In this document: piece after piece, positions 27,501 to 32,670 of the stretch
How the letters are laid out: every line of letters begins with the position of its first letter
How positions within the stretch are numbered: position 1 is the stretch's first letter
DNA from: CALBPI01 sp039821645
Lineage (GTDB): Bacteria > Pseudomonadota > Gammaproteobacteria > Steroidobacterales > Woeseiaceae
Length of the DNA: 64,000 nucleotides
Assembly (NCBI GenBank): GCA_039821645.1
Contig: JBCBNU010000001.1
Span: 1 to 64,000, forward strand
Direction: 5' to 3'
The notes under the pieces: model-generated
Told to the model about the DNA's origin: nothing
What the model saw: only the letters and a program-made list of their open reading frames with translations
Database searches by the model: none
Program-made: the position numbers and the translations under genes

Positions 27501-28573
27501 ATGACGTGAATGGCATCCGCCAGTCAGAGACCACCGGTGGGATCACACGAGACTATCTGGTGGACATCAACCTTGCCTATGCCCAGGTCATCGAAGAGTC
27601 CGACAACGTCGCCGGACTCACCCGAATGTATCTGCATGGGGATGATCTGCTCACGCAGAGTCGCGTCGCCAACGGTAACCCGGCGACATCGACCATCGAT
27701 ACCTATTTGTATGACGGGCTGGGCAGTGTCAGAAGTCTTGCCAGTGAGACGGGCAGCATTAGCGATACGTATGTGTATCAGGCGTTCGGTGATGTTGAGG
27801 TACAAAACGGCACGACACAGAACCGGTATTTGTACACCGGTGAGCAGTATGACCCGAACGTTGGGTTCTATTACCTAAGAGCGCGTTACTACAACCCGAG
27901 CATTGGCAGGTTCCAGACGATGGATACCTACGCCGGTCGGATGCATGAGCCAGCTACGCTGCATAAGTATCTGTACACGCATGCGGATCCGGTGAATATG
28001 GTGGATCCGAGTGGGTTGTTTGGTTTGGCGGAGGCATCGGTGGGTATCGCTATTGTGAATATTCTCACATCAATGCGGATTGATAATGCGTTTAATACGT
28101 TTGACACTCTTGGCGTTGAGAACTCAGGTATCCAAACTGCTAGAAGTGTTAACCGAATTTGGGGGCTTGTGAACCTTGGATACGCCGGCGCCAAGATAGC
28201 TCGGATCTTCTCGTCAAAGCTAAGGAAATTTCTTGGTAAAACACCAAGACGTCTAGGGGAGTTTGATGGCCCCGAGTTTGAAGAATATCTCAAGGCACTT
28301 GGGGGTTCCGGTCCATTCAAGAAAACGGGAAGCAGTAAAACTATTGAGTTTGACGGTGAATGGGGGAATGTTTGGTTTGAAGCAAAATCTAGTTGGTATC
28401 TAATCGCCGCCACGCCAGCACGTCTTCAGCGGTTCAGAACAAAAACCGGCGATGCAGTTAAGGTAGCTTCGGAAAATGGTCGTCGCTTCGCCGTGGTATC
28501 TCAGGGATCAATACCAGCAGTGGTTCGAGACTGGCTCGACAAGAAAGGTATTCAGTATGTTGAAATGTTGTGA
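15563..28573 (+). CDS. Giant secreted RHS/YD-repeat polymorphic toxin (4,336 residues)
   Basis: Order: Sec signal peptide (1-25); a beta-solenoid polymer-forming-like region (about 30-260); about six cadherin/VCBS-type Ig repeats (265-815); an IgGFc-binding-like domain (915-1350); a putative-Ig domain; FG-GAP/VCBS propeller strands (1650-2050); a CARDB-like domain (2070-2190); four putative-Ig repeats (2240-2670); YD repeats of the RHS cage (about 2860-4100); and the RHS core end (YLYTGEQYDPNVGFYYLRAR ... VDPSG at about 4150). The last 186 residues are a different, AT-richer tip with D/E...E4273-A-K4275 (VWFEAKSSW), a PD-(D/E)XK-like nuclease pattern. The Sec signal, with no PAAR or VgrG domain, suggests secretion without a type VI system. 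The presumed immunity gene follows 68 nt later. Architecture is firm, toxin class inferred. Confidence 0.93.
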   Translation: MLTTARAFSVLGALALSLVWTDSFAQTAIHTQSDIADSFFWGSRSATINGDVHSNGGIEIGGRQHTLNGAVTHVGTLVDTYAGTSDETTFSTPPSVSATRAWPITTTITDFAPGGQYAIEAGAEYFDVSINCVNNWVTVDLRGPTPQEGTYYATCRMKVYMDGTSGKFTFASTSKIQFIAFNDSNFEAHTGITAAFSDAVDDQAINLDRKGTIITGRLIAPNGHVRVVGSWHQLRCGVYADRVRIGTFKATVEGSCPLLANQAPVANDDLVDANTETPIDIDVLANDTDADGSLDSSTVTVVANGSGTTQVLSSGQIRFTSNVGFVGTTIFTYTVADDQGTVSNVGEVRVEVTSPNQPPVATPDTLTVDEDGTASINVLANDFDGETALDIGSFLVVDAPDNGFLFLDEPMGTVRYEPDPDFNGIDQFSYTVADDEGLVSTPAAVDITVTAVNDGPVAQPVTLTVDEDTSGTFDVLIADPDSSAFTFSVIGGTQLGALSGTLLTLTYTPPLDFSGTDTFELIVNDGAADAAPITVTATVTAQNDAPQLSAMSVVVPEDQFAPVPLTITDPDSSSFTLIIETPPMNGALSGAVDTLTYTPIPNFFGTDAFAIRVSDGTAQSEPMMVNVQVIPTNDAPTANTTQITVDEDDSVAVLLSGVDIDGDALSFTIASGPSNGTIAGLPPSLTYTPNTNFFGADSFSFTASDGQVTSAAAAVAVTVNAVNDAPVATSQMLMTDQGVAVAVNLTGSDVEGDGLAYQVTTQPTSGVLSGSAPSLTYTPTAGFSGEDSFTFVANDGSLDSAPGTVAIGVDQVVVGTPPEFVQLPMSRAPVGELYRSPGEVFDADGDAVVVSIASGPTEATVTDLGNNRFELTWAATGTVGAAEPFVLRATDSAGNVTDVLLDLLITGSTVDQTTLGTDFWLAYLQAARYDTGLDRIQVGDERRSLQLTIAAPDGATGQVEISSLAEDPSVGFLESFTLEPGETTTIQLPNEAVNRDGARDRSTAVHVTSDLPVQVAGFHWVRQASDAWLAIPTPSLGTSYQMGAYPSWSEGDEIIYGVVAVNPGTTDVTSTAEAGKVSRDPDREDDPRTVTILNQGGVEADSFEFHSGGQITTSQPTAVFAGAVCANVPTDFNFCNHLTEQITPESSLASEYVAAPLATRVGGALYRVIATEDNTVIRINGESFRVINDGELIERIFTGPVHIAADKPVLALQLSPGDTFDEDLRDPINDPQLDNADPFMIQLAPVDAYLSDYAFSVIDTTGLFPPQFGAEFGIQDHYIGVTIRANDADSLTIDGVPVDTTGFSPVGDTGFLAGSIRLEPGTHRAAANGLFGVVSYGYGPADGYGYYAGLAFPSRTTGLSITVTPQATTLEVGQQACFDIVVTNATGEREPRARYRASVAGVSAQGKAGFSNDMGEADYCYTQVLAGQDTIAFSVDGDQDTASMTWTPPGPGNGLPPVFTSNPVFELYDATYIYDVTVVDPNNDSVVVSVASAPVGMAYDSVSNQLAWTPPIPVDRESTVHSVELVATDSNGLSTSQIWQFEVHYPIEIVDILNPRIIPSGNTLRNRIDTIGGDQDLVQVRLTNEPPFGATLDWEISPASDLEGQTATSRGQWQYEISTNNIQLPEAAPAYNPVCVAPGSSVTGYQPQRIRSIGAPSEHGVAVGPVVDTNNDGAIDAADDIYSLSVSDTEATLYNLTADLLAWQFSFANADDHFSPALANIDADPELEAVIVARVSTGGPRNAIAIDTDGTPLWVGTHDFAQGLHTQLDRPVLVHDLDADGSAEIIVGGAVLNSFGALLWEFPEDETASANGRAEFAIPTIADLENDGSFEVLFSNQVRSASGALLWDLGATGLTDPHALFAVVDINDDAANEVIAIIYDGRTSIVEPRFEVRAFSATGAALWGPVPSRGFSIPVVADVDVDGELEVFIQDDELVIAADSSIERQSAGSLTQLRTEHRMPVFDLNRDGLYEKFVYRETNPVLEVQALTENFSWSFDNVLSPARSSDQPLQRGFAIADIDHDGSLDMVVGTEQSVIVLESASADWQGTPRDFRQFSDATYPLPGVDVAASAPAAQNLPDYWIGEFRIADTSPTQLLLSAEIRNLGIAPITETGTVRFYRGAVGTGVEIASVSVPTLGVGERATVTATVDRAEVNGITSAEVIAGPSTTQCATDNDSVEQVYLAFEFLDLDFAYRVDEGAFLTQVADRVLSPSIVQQVSDATVTVGEAFQAQPTFQARSRGDATVFRLLRPSTLPPDVPVPGIDAATGEIEWTPTQAAVGTHRIAYQAFSLAGQRSERSFLITVVPRANVDPEIVSTLPPLSIDEGRTFTYNVVATDADGDTLTYGLSEAPLGMTIDPISGVLSWFAPSAAIGDNPVTVVVTDGFGGNDTQPFVVTVNDIANAAPVITSTPSISEVTAGQTYTYDVTATDADGDTLSYSLIVSPAGMTIDSVSGQISWVTTAADIGMADATVRVSDRRGGSTDQSFDVQVIAVVNQPPNFTSTPPNTPLTIGDDFSYDADANDPEGGAVTYALDDAPIGVVIDASTGVVSWATGAAQAGDYLVVVRATDPEGQSSTQPFIITLNQGANGTPTITSTPAYTGRTGIAYVHQVIASDPDNDPLTYSLTTAPAGMTIDQSGLIQWTPSVTGTESVVVRVSDGVAFVEQGWAVTVTDGSQPLDATLYVLPTDAEVGDTIQLTLIAENTTGDLTFTGSVDGDPIAMTGSGTGSFVATTAGSLNVQASVTDSTGTVTRSTTVIVTDPQNQTDVPVVNIVAPAIGEEVTAPTDVIASVADDNLAQWTLLLLEDNRPNQEAVELASGTTAFTDSVIAQVDPTMLLNGQYLVILQAEDLSGNVANVAHPIRVTGDMKVGNFSLTFEDLSLPVAGIPITVTRTYDTRQRNKLQDFGYGWTIDYQNVRVHESRDLGFSWTLTEERQGILTEQCVRPNGDPTVTVTLPDGEVETFVARAIPECTFGGQPFVNIVFEPRDFTSTSLRQTSFGLLRIINNNLVDPGQPGVPVDPTTYELTTDEGVVYELDQEFGIRRVTDTHGNSLTYSETGILHSDGYSVDFVRDSEGRIEQINIPDGTSLQYDYDVNGDLVQFTDQVSQSTTFTYELNQPHYLDEILDPRGIRAIRNEYDADGRLISTTDADGNAIVYTHNIAGRQELVRDRRGFTTEYIYDDEGNVLSETNLALSETIVRTYDADRNVLTETDGEGVTMTMTYDERGNVLTETNEFGEVTTYTYDERNLVETITDPEGNVTINDYDTQNTNLLSTRATTIDGDEQLTEFVWDSGIDGSCSTGTLRVVRDAEGHVRESIPFCIGPFAELPRLEFDQNGVLTLIFYNPGDIWRKEREETQWTDGNGVLQTLVTSYEYDEKGRVTRVTYPDGTFTRTEYDLIDKPAATYDELGRVTRMEYDDRGNLERTIYPDLTTETMTYDENGNVITQTDRQGRVTRMVYDAANRLVETIHPDATPGDETDNPRTLTDYDLAGRVEATTDENSNRTEYEYDEVGRQVLVRDALNQITRYQYDRRGLRTAMIDNLGRRTDYIYDGYGRLTETIMPAGVTDSNGQRLRSRIGYDDIGRKISETDPAGVVTTFEYDPVGNLTRVTDALGGITTYTYDELNNKRTQTDSENHTTTWTYDERGRPISRILPDGIRNEIMVYDAVGNLTFHTDFNGETTEYRYDNMNRRERVIHDLLDGRPDHTMSYNDSGLVTSVTDERGTTSYVYDERDRLIQVTNADGAVIDYGYDPAGNRISLATVNQSITYGYDDLNRLETVNDGNGTTTYSYDGVGNRDQVDHANGTRTRYTYDDLNRLTQLVNEGPAPTRELISQHGYTLGDAGNRLQLDEILAQPGSPSVTRNTTYVYDNLYRLTQESVTDTSGLNKQTTWTYDTVGNRLTETRTGGSNPGSTSYVYDANDWIQSETTGSTVTTYTYDDNGNTLIKSVDSAQVAAYTYDSDNRMVQANITDAGVTTATFYGYDVNGIRQSETTGGITRDYLVDINLAYAQVIEESDNVAGLTRMYLHGDDLLTQSRVANGNPATSTIDTYLYDGLGSVRSLASETGSISDTYVYQAFGDVEVQNGTTQNRYLYTGEQYDPNVGFYYLRARYYNPSIGRFQTMDTYAGRMHEPATLHKYLYTHADPVNMVDPSGLFGLAEASVGIAIVNILTSMRIDNAFNTFDTLGVENSGIQTARSVNRIWGLVNLGYAGAKIARIFSSKLRKFLGKTPRRLGEFDGPEFEEYLKALGGSGPFKKTGSSKTIEFDGEWGNVWFEAKSSWYLIAATPARLQRFRTKTGDAVKVASENGRRFAVVSQGSIPAVVRDWLDKKGIQYVEML

Positions 28574-28641
28574 TTACAATTCTAGCTCGGGATAGTTATT
28601 GGAGGTATCTTAGTAGCACTCGCTGACTTTGAGGAGGTCAC

Positions 28642-29007
28642 ATGAGCGAAATGTGTATGTTGTGCAATGCGACCAAAAAAGAAATTGTTAGCTTCGACCA
28701 TTTGAGCGCGTATTCGCCTAGGGAAATAACTGGCTCTTCCATATCCAGTCCAGTTGTTGTTTGGTATCTGCATCGAAATAGGGGTGACAAGATTACTTTC
28801 TTGGGTGACTACGATGACCCTAGCAGCCTGCCGTTTAGTCTCAAAATAGAGGATGTTTTGAATTGGCCAGATCGAACAAAAGACGTGATTGGCGAACTTG
28901 TAGATATGCGTATTTTGAGCGATCACGGAATCCTCTACCCGGATGACGAGGAAACTGATCTTTTTATCTACGATTTGAGAAACATATGGGAGTCGCCAGT
29001 AGATTAG
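28642..29007 (+). CDS. Presumptive immunity protein of the RHS toxin
   Basis: A 121-residue acidic soluble protein (MSEMCMLCNATKKEIVSFDH ...; many Asp and Glu in the last 40 residues). A strong GAGGAGG ribosome-binding site at 28631-28637 lies 4 nt before the ATG. I recognise no family. A small single-gene ORF immediately after the variable toxin tip of an RHS protein is, in polymorphic toxin systems, almost always the cognate immunity gene; an acidic protein would suit blocking a nucleic-acid-binding nuclease. The N-terminal CxxC may bind a metal. Confidence 0.65.
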   Translation: MSEMCMLCNATKKEIVSFDHLSAYSPREITGSSISSPVVVWYLHRNRGDKITFLGDYDDPSSLPFSLKIEDVLNWPDRTKDVIGELVDMRILSDHGILYPDDEETDLFIYDLRNIWESPVD

Positions 29008-29135
29008 CGTTGGTAAGAAGTACACCGTATATTTTCTCTTGAGAAGCGCAACCTATTTCGAGGAGGGGCGAGAACAAGGGTCAAACCGCATTCTGAACCG
29101 CTCCCACTTTACTAGACACCTTTCAGCCATACAAA

Positions 29136-29438
29136 ATGGCAACAAGAGAGGTAGTGATACTGAGCGACAAGAGATACACGGACGAGTTTAAGATTGCAGC
29201 AGTTCAGCAAGTCGTAGAACGCGGTTACAGCGTTGCCGAGGTCGCGAAGCGACTCGGCACAACGACGCACAGCATTTACGCTTGGAAGGCGAAGTTCGGT
29301 CCAGACTCTGCTGAGCATGCTGAGAAGAGCAGTACCGAGAAGGAGCTCAAGCGGCTCAAGAAAGAACTCAAACGCGTCACAGAGGAGCGCGACATCCTAA
29401 AAAAAGCCGCGGTGTACTTCGCCAACCAGCCAGAGTGA
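29136..29438 (+). CDS. IS3-family transposase OrfA
   Basis: A 100-residue helix-turn-helix protein (KRYTDEFKIAAVQQVVERGY, then SVAEVAKRLGTTTHSIYAWK) followed by a leucine-zipper-like coiled coil (about 60-92). An A7 run at 29400-29406 just before the end is the usual slippery site for programmed -1 frameshifting into orfB, which lies in the -1 frame and overlaps OrfA by 4 nt. Confidence 0.92.
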   Translation: MATREVVILSDKRYTDEFKIAAVQQVVERGYSVAEVAKRLGTTTHSIYAWKAKFGPDSAEHAEKSSTEKELKRLKKELKRVTEERDILKKAAVYFANQPE

Positions 29439-30309
29439 GGTACGCCTTTATCAGGGCACATCACGCAAGTCTGTGCGTGAGAACGTTATGCAGACTTCTC
29501 GAGGTGCACCCAAGTGGCTATTACGCGTGGCGCGATGCGCCCCGCTCCAAGCGTTCGATTGCAAACGAACGATTGAGCGGATTGATCAAGCAGTTCTGGT
29601 TAGAGAGCGGTGGGGTCTATGGCTACCGCAAGGTCCACAGTGATCTCAGAGAGTTAGGAGAGCGTTGTGGTAAGCACCGCGTTCGACGACTCATGCGCGC
29701 GCTGCAGGCCTGCGGGCTCAGGTCGGGTATCGGCGCCCAAGGCATCGTGCTGGGCGACCAAGCGTCATCGCACCGAATCGATTACAGCAGCAGTTTAACG
29801 TTGCACGACCGAACGAGGCCTGGGTGACCGATATCACTCATATCAAGACGCATGAGGGTTGGCTTTACCTGGCCGTCGTCGTCGATCTGTACTCTCGCCG
29901 GGTCGTCGGTTGGTCGTTGCAGCAGCGTATCAAAAAAGAGCTGGTACTGGATGCGTTACTGATGGCCGTGTGGCGGCGTAAGCCACGCAGCACTGTCACC
30001 GTTCACTCCGACCAAGGCAGTCAATATACAAGCCACGACTGGCAACACTTTCTGCAGGCTAACAACATGCAGGCGAGTATGAGTCGGCGTGGCAACTGCC
30101 ATGACAATGCTGTGGCGGAGAGCTTCTTCCAATTGCTCAAACGCGAGCGCATCAAACGACATGCGTACTCGACCCGCGATCAGGCAAGAGCTGATATCGT
30201 CGATTACATCGAAATGTTCTACAACAGTAAACGGCGACACAGTTTCAATAATTTGCTCTCGCCGGTAGAGTATGAAAATCGATTCGAAAAACGGCTGATC
30301 AGTGTCTAG
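29435..30309 (+). pseudogene. IS3-family transposase OrfB, one frameshift
   Basis: The integrase-type transposase is split. The first part (29435 to about 29727) ends normally at ACGLRSG and then loses frame. The second part continues in another frame as YRRPRHRAGRPSVIAPN, QQQFNVARPNEAWVTDITHI and the DDE core (VVVDLYSRRVVGW; VHSDQGSQYTS; E in NAVAESFFQLLKRE), ending at 30309. A single missing base near 29727-29729 explains it. Without correction the element cannot move on its own, although the ends look good. Confidence 0.88.
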
Positions 30310-30458
30310 GGAAACGGGAGCGATTCACATCATCGGCTCCGTTAGACAAAACAGGAGCCTGATCGATCACGAATCAGTCGAACAGGGTGCCGTTAACTGA
30401 GCGCTTACAAACAGAGAGCCTTCTTTGGCTCCGTATTGCTGCGGAAGCGGCCTAAGGG

Positions 30459-31505
30459 CTAGACGCTTCTCGAGTGCCATGGGGCGATGCTAACGAACTC
30501 GCCCTTGCCGGGGCTTATTTCGAGCAGCCCAATCTCTTCAAGTGTCTTCACGGATTCGAAGAGCTCTGTTCCTAGGTCGTTGAGGTTCGCCCCAAACTCC
30601 AGTGAATAGTACTCGTTGGCTGCGTTCTCGCCCTTAGCGACGGATCCGTTCTTGAAAGTAACCAAAATCGAATCGTCGTTATCGTCTTCATCTTCGCCCC
30701 AGGAGTCCTCGTCCTCGTCATAGTCTCCGTGAAACTGGAGGTATGGATAAGCATCCTCGAGACCGTTCACGTTCATCATGTACTCCCAGTGTTCGCGAAG
30801 TATTACGTGATCGTCTTCGCCGCCGCCGATGGGCTTCTCGTATAAATAGAGCTGTCCACGCATCTTTGAAATCCAGTCCATCATGTAGACCCCGTGCTCG
30901 ACGCCCCTTTCGTCAGCGGTGCCGAAGTGCCAGATTAGGTCATAGTCCCGCCTGCACAGATTCACATTGGCCTCATCTTTCTCGAGCGCTTTGGTCCACT
31001 CCTTTACGTCGGACTTGGTGAGGATAAGATTGAATGCTTGGCCATCTAGGAGGCTCCCAGTGGACACCGTCACAGTGGCTGTCTTTTGGTCGAGCGCCAT
31101 GATCCCAGCGCCCCATGTCTCGGCGACGTACGCCTGAATGTCGAGGACTAAGAACTTGTCGACGCTCTCGACATAGATGGAAAGGTACGTTGGCATCGGC
31201 TGCAGGAACCAGAAGCGTAAGTGGTGGACTTCCAGCGAGATCGGGATTTCCTCGGCAGCCTCAAAGTCTTTCGCAGACAATGTCGACGCCATGATGCCCT
31301 TCATTTGGAACCAGCAGAGCGCGGCCGTCATCCGTTCACCTCCCGACGATCTCGTTGCGGTGAGATGAAGTCCGATGTCGCGTGCCCCTCGATCACGCTC
31401 GTAAGTCACGAATTCGCCGTATTTGGCTGCCAGCGAGCGAAACTCACCCATGTATCTTCGTTCGAACGCGTCGGTGTTGCCGACCTCTAAGACCTTTCCC
31501 GCCAT
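30459..31505 (-). CDS. DUF4365-like protein with a QxK nuclease-type motif
   Basis: A 348-residue soluble protein. Residues 30-110 resemble the DUF4365 domain: ERDRGARDIGLHL (E36, D43), a beta hairpin, ALCWFQMKGIMAS (Q67, K69), then LRFWFLQPMPTYLSIYVESV. DUF4365 is a PD-(D/E)XK-related domain common in defence and toxin loci. The C-terminal half has a very acidic loop (about residues 260-285: DYDEDEDSWGEDEDDNDD) of unknown use. It is the last gene of the island, on the strand opposite to the toxin, 164 nt from the right repeat. A nuclease-like role is inferred from the motif. Confidence 0.62.
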   Translation of the reverse strand: MAGKVLEVGNTDAFERRYMGEFRSLAAKYGEFVTYERDRGARDIGLHLTATRSSGGERMTAALCWFQMKGIMASTLSAKDFEAAEEIPISLEVHHLRFWFLQPMPTYLSIYVESVDKFLVLDIQAYVAETWGAGIMALDQKTATVTVSTGSLLDGQAFNLILTKSDVKEWTKALEKDEANVNLCRRDYDLIWHFGTADERGVEHGVYMMDWISKMRGQLYLYEKPIGGGEDDHVILREHWEYMMNVNGLEDAYPYLQFHGDYDEDEDSWGEDEDDNDDSILVTFKNGSVAKGENAANEYYSLEFGANLNDLGTELFESVKTLEEIGLLEISPGKGEFVSIAPWHSRSV

Positions 31506-31669
31506 TTCACATCCGCTGCTACTAGCTCATGCGGGATTATACCTTTGCGGCTCGAGATCGACCTTGACGGTTGTAATGCGAAAGACGATGACTTGTGGGG
31601 TAGAAACAGGGGTACTCGTTCAACGTAACGGAAAAAAACTCCAACATTTTCTCTGGTTTATACCAATTA

Positions 31670-31696
31670 TTCGATTCCGCCCCTGGCCACCATTTC
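31670..31696 (+). repeat. attR-like direct repeat (tRNA-Phe 3' end copy)
   Basis: An exact 27-bp copy of 12830-12856. Only the T-loop and acceptor part of the tRNA is present here, so this is the distal junction of the island. Confidence 0.9.
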
Positions 31697-31782
31697 AGTT
31701 ATCGATACGCATGCCGTGTCATTAGGCGCATAACCTGGCGCGAATGACAGGATATGACGACATACATTCGTCGCTCTACGCG

Positions 31783-31822
31783 AGAGCCACTTTTCCCTAA
31801 AGGGTTAAGTGGCTCTTTTTTT
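31783..31822 (+). terminator. tRNA-Phe-type terminator at the island right end
   Basis: AGAGCCACTT (31783-31792) pairs with AAGTGGCTCT (31807-31816), with an inner CCC/GGG, and seven Ts follow. It aligns without gaps to the terminator at 12943 and is likely the original downstream terminator of the tRNA gene before the island arrived. Confidence 0.88.
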
Positions 31823-32315
31823 CGTTTATTCGTCTTTGAAACCAATATTTTGGCGCTGGAGTTACGCCAAGATTTGCGTGCAGAAATTTCCTCTCGATCG
31901 GTCGCTTGGCGCTACTGGCTTGGCACCGGCTCCAATTGACTTGAGGACAGACTGGAAAACGAATCGTGAACATGAGATTCAAGATAATTGGAAGTGAAGT
32001 CTGTACGAGTTTTGATACGTACAGCAGTGAGGGTTGTGACCTGCCTGATTTCTTCGGACCATCGTCATCTAGAGCATGGTCATTTGTGATGCCGTCTTCG
32101 GCAGTACGGTATTCGAAGTAGACCATTTTCCGGCCATCCTCGAGTGCCTGCGACCATTGTGGCTGGCCATAAGTCTCGTTGAACTTTGTCTCAGTCCAGG
32201 TCCGATCAGGGTTGTCACTCTTGAAGCCAACCCCCGTGACTCCCGGGATACCGGTGCACCCGAACAACATTGGTCCAACGACGGCTAATGCGCCAAGACG
32301 GCTCACTTTCATCAT
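31797..32315 (-). pseudogene. Truncated lipoprotein, paralogue of the gene at 58097-60139
   Basis: The first 75 codons (32315 to about 32090) encode a lipoprotein start with lipobox LFGC and then TGIPGVTGVGFKSDNPDRTW and YGQPQWSQALEDGRKMVYFE. These line up with GIPGVSGVGYKADSPVKAWD and YGEPVWTHTLADGRKAAYFE in the 680-residue lipoprotein at 58097-60139. After about residue 95 similarity stops, and the frame reads through unrelated sequence into the tRNA-type terminator, so more than 85% of the protein is missing. The promoter repeats are kept (see 32367-32388), so a short lipoprotein may still be made. Confidence 0.8.
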
Positions 32316-32317
32316 GT

Positions 32318-32345
32318 CACTCCCCTTCTTTCGATTAGGGGAGTG
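32318..32345 (-). promoter_or_regulatory. Hairpin covering the ribosome-binding site of the truncated lipoprotein
   Basis: CACTCCCC (32318-32325) and GGGGAGTG (32338-32345) are perfect inverted arms with a 12-nt loop. On the minus-strand mRNA the second arm is the AGGGGAGTG ribosome-binding site directly before the ATG at 32315. The fold would hide the site. The full-length paralogue lacks this hairpin. Confidence 0.45.
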
Positions 32346-32366
32346 TGACGTTAGTTGTCCGACTTC

Positions 32367-32388
32367 ACCCTACGGTTACCTTACGGTT
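32367..32388 (-). promoter_or_regulatory. Tandem 11-bp direct repeat, probable regulator site
   Basis: ACCCTACGGTT (32367-32377) is followed directly by ACCTTACGGTT (32378-32388), 10 of 11 bases identical. Period 11 is usual for OmpR/PhoB-family binding sites. It lies 63-73 nt upstream of the ATG at 32315. The identical 11-mer ACCTTACGGTT lies 64-74 nt upstream of the paralogue at 60139. Confidence 0.6.
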
Positions 32389-32670
32389 GTCTAGGGATTC
32401 CAAGACTGACGTTTTTCGACTGAAAACTTGTGAACACTTAACACTTAAGGCGCGAGGTTGCCCCAGCAACGTAAGACCTGTGGTGATCGTGGCGTTAGAG
32501 AGTTAATGACCGGTCTGCTGTGAGCAATGCTTCGCTGAGCGCCGGGATATTGTGCCAGGTCACGGCAGTAGCATGCACGGCGTCGTACTGATCGGTGGCA
32601 TCCAGTTAGTGAAGTGGGTAGCCGCACCAACGAAAGGTGCACTCGCGTTAAATAATTACTAAGGAGAAGT
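32389..32670. other. Intergenic region between divergent genes
   Basis: No gene, tRNA or strong hairpin is visible. It separates the truncated lipoprotein promoter from the plus-strand gene at 32671, which has an AAGGAGAAG ribosome-binding site at 32660-32668. Confidence 0.5.

Larger units (their letters stand above)
29094..30327 (+). mobile_element. IS3-family insertion sequence, 1,234 bp
   Basis: The ends are imperfect 27-bp inverted repeats. The left starts TGAACCGCTCCCACTTTACT at 29094; the right, read on the minus strand from 30327, starts TGAATCGCTCCCGTTTCCCT. Inside are orfA and a frameshifted orfB. No clear target duplication is seen beside the ends. It lies between the immunity gene and the DUF4365-like gene. 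Confidence 0.9.
12830..31696. mobile_element. 18.9-kb genomic island integrated in tRNA-Phe
   Basis: Defined by the 27-bp direct repeats at its ends. The cargo is a giant RHS toxin gene with its presumptive immunity gene, a 298-residue and a 348-residue protein with QxK nuclease-like motifs, a 107-residue orphan, one IS3 element and fragments of another. Several cargo genes and the toxin tip are visibly more AT-rich than the core genes around the island. No integrase, excisionase or conjugation gene is recognisable, so the element is either non-autonomous or has lost its integrase. Boundaries are read directly from the sequence; mobility is inferred. Confidence 0.8.

Noticed and set aside
12830..31696. 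Expected integrase gene for the tRNA-Phe island
   Set aside because: I looked for tyrosine or serine recombinase motifs in all sizeable open frames of the island and saw none.
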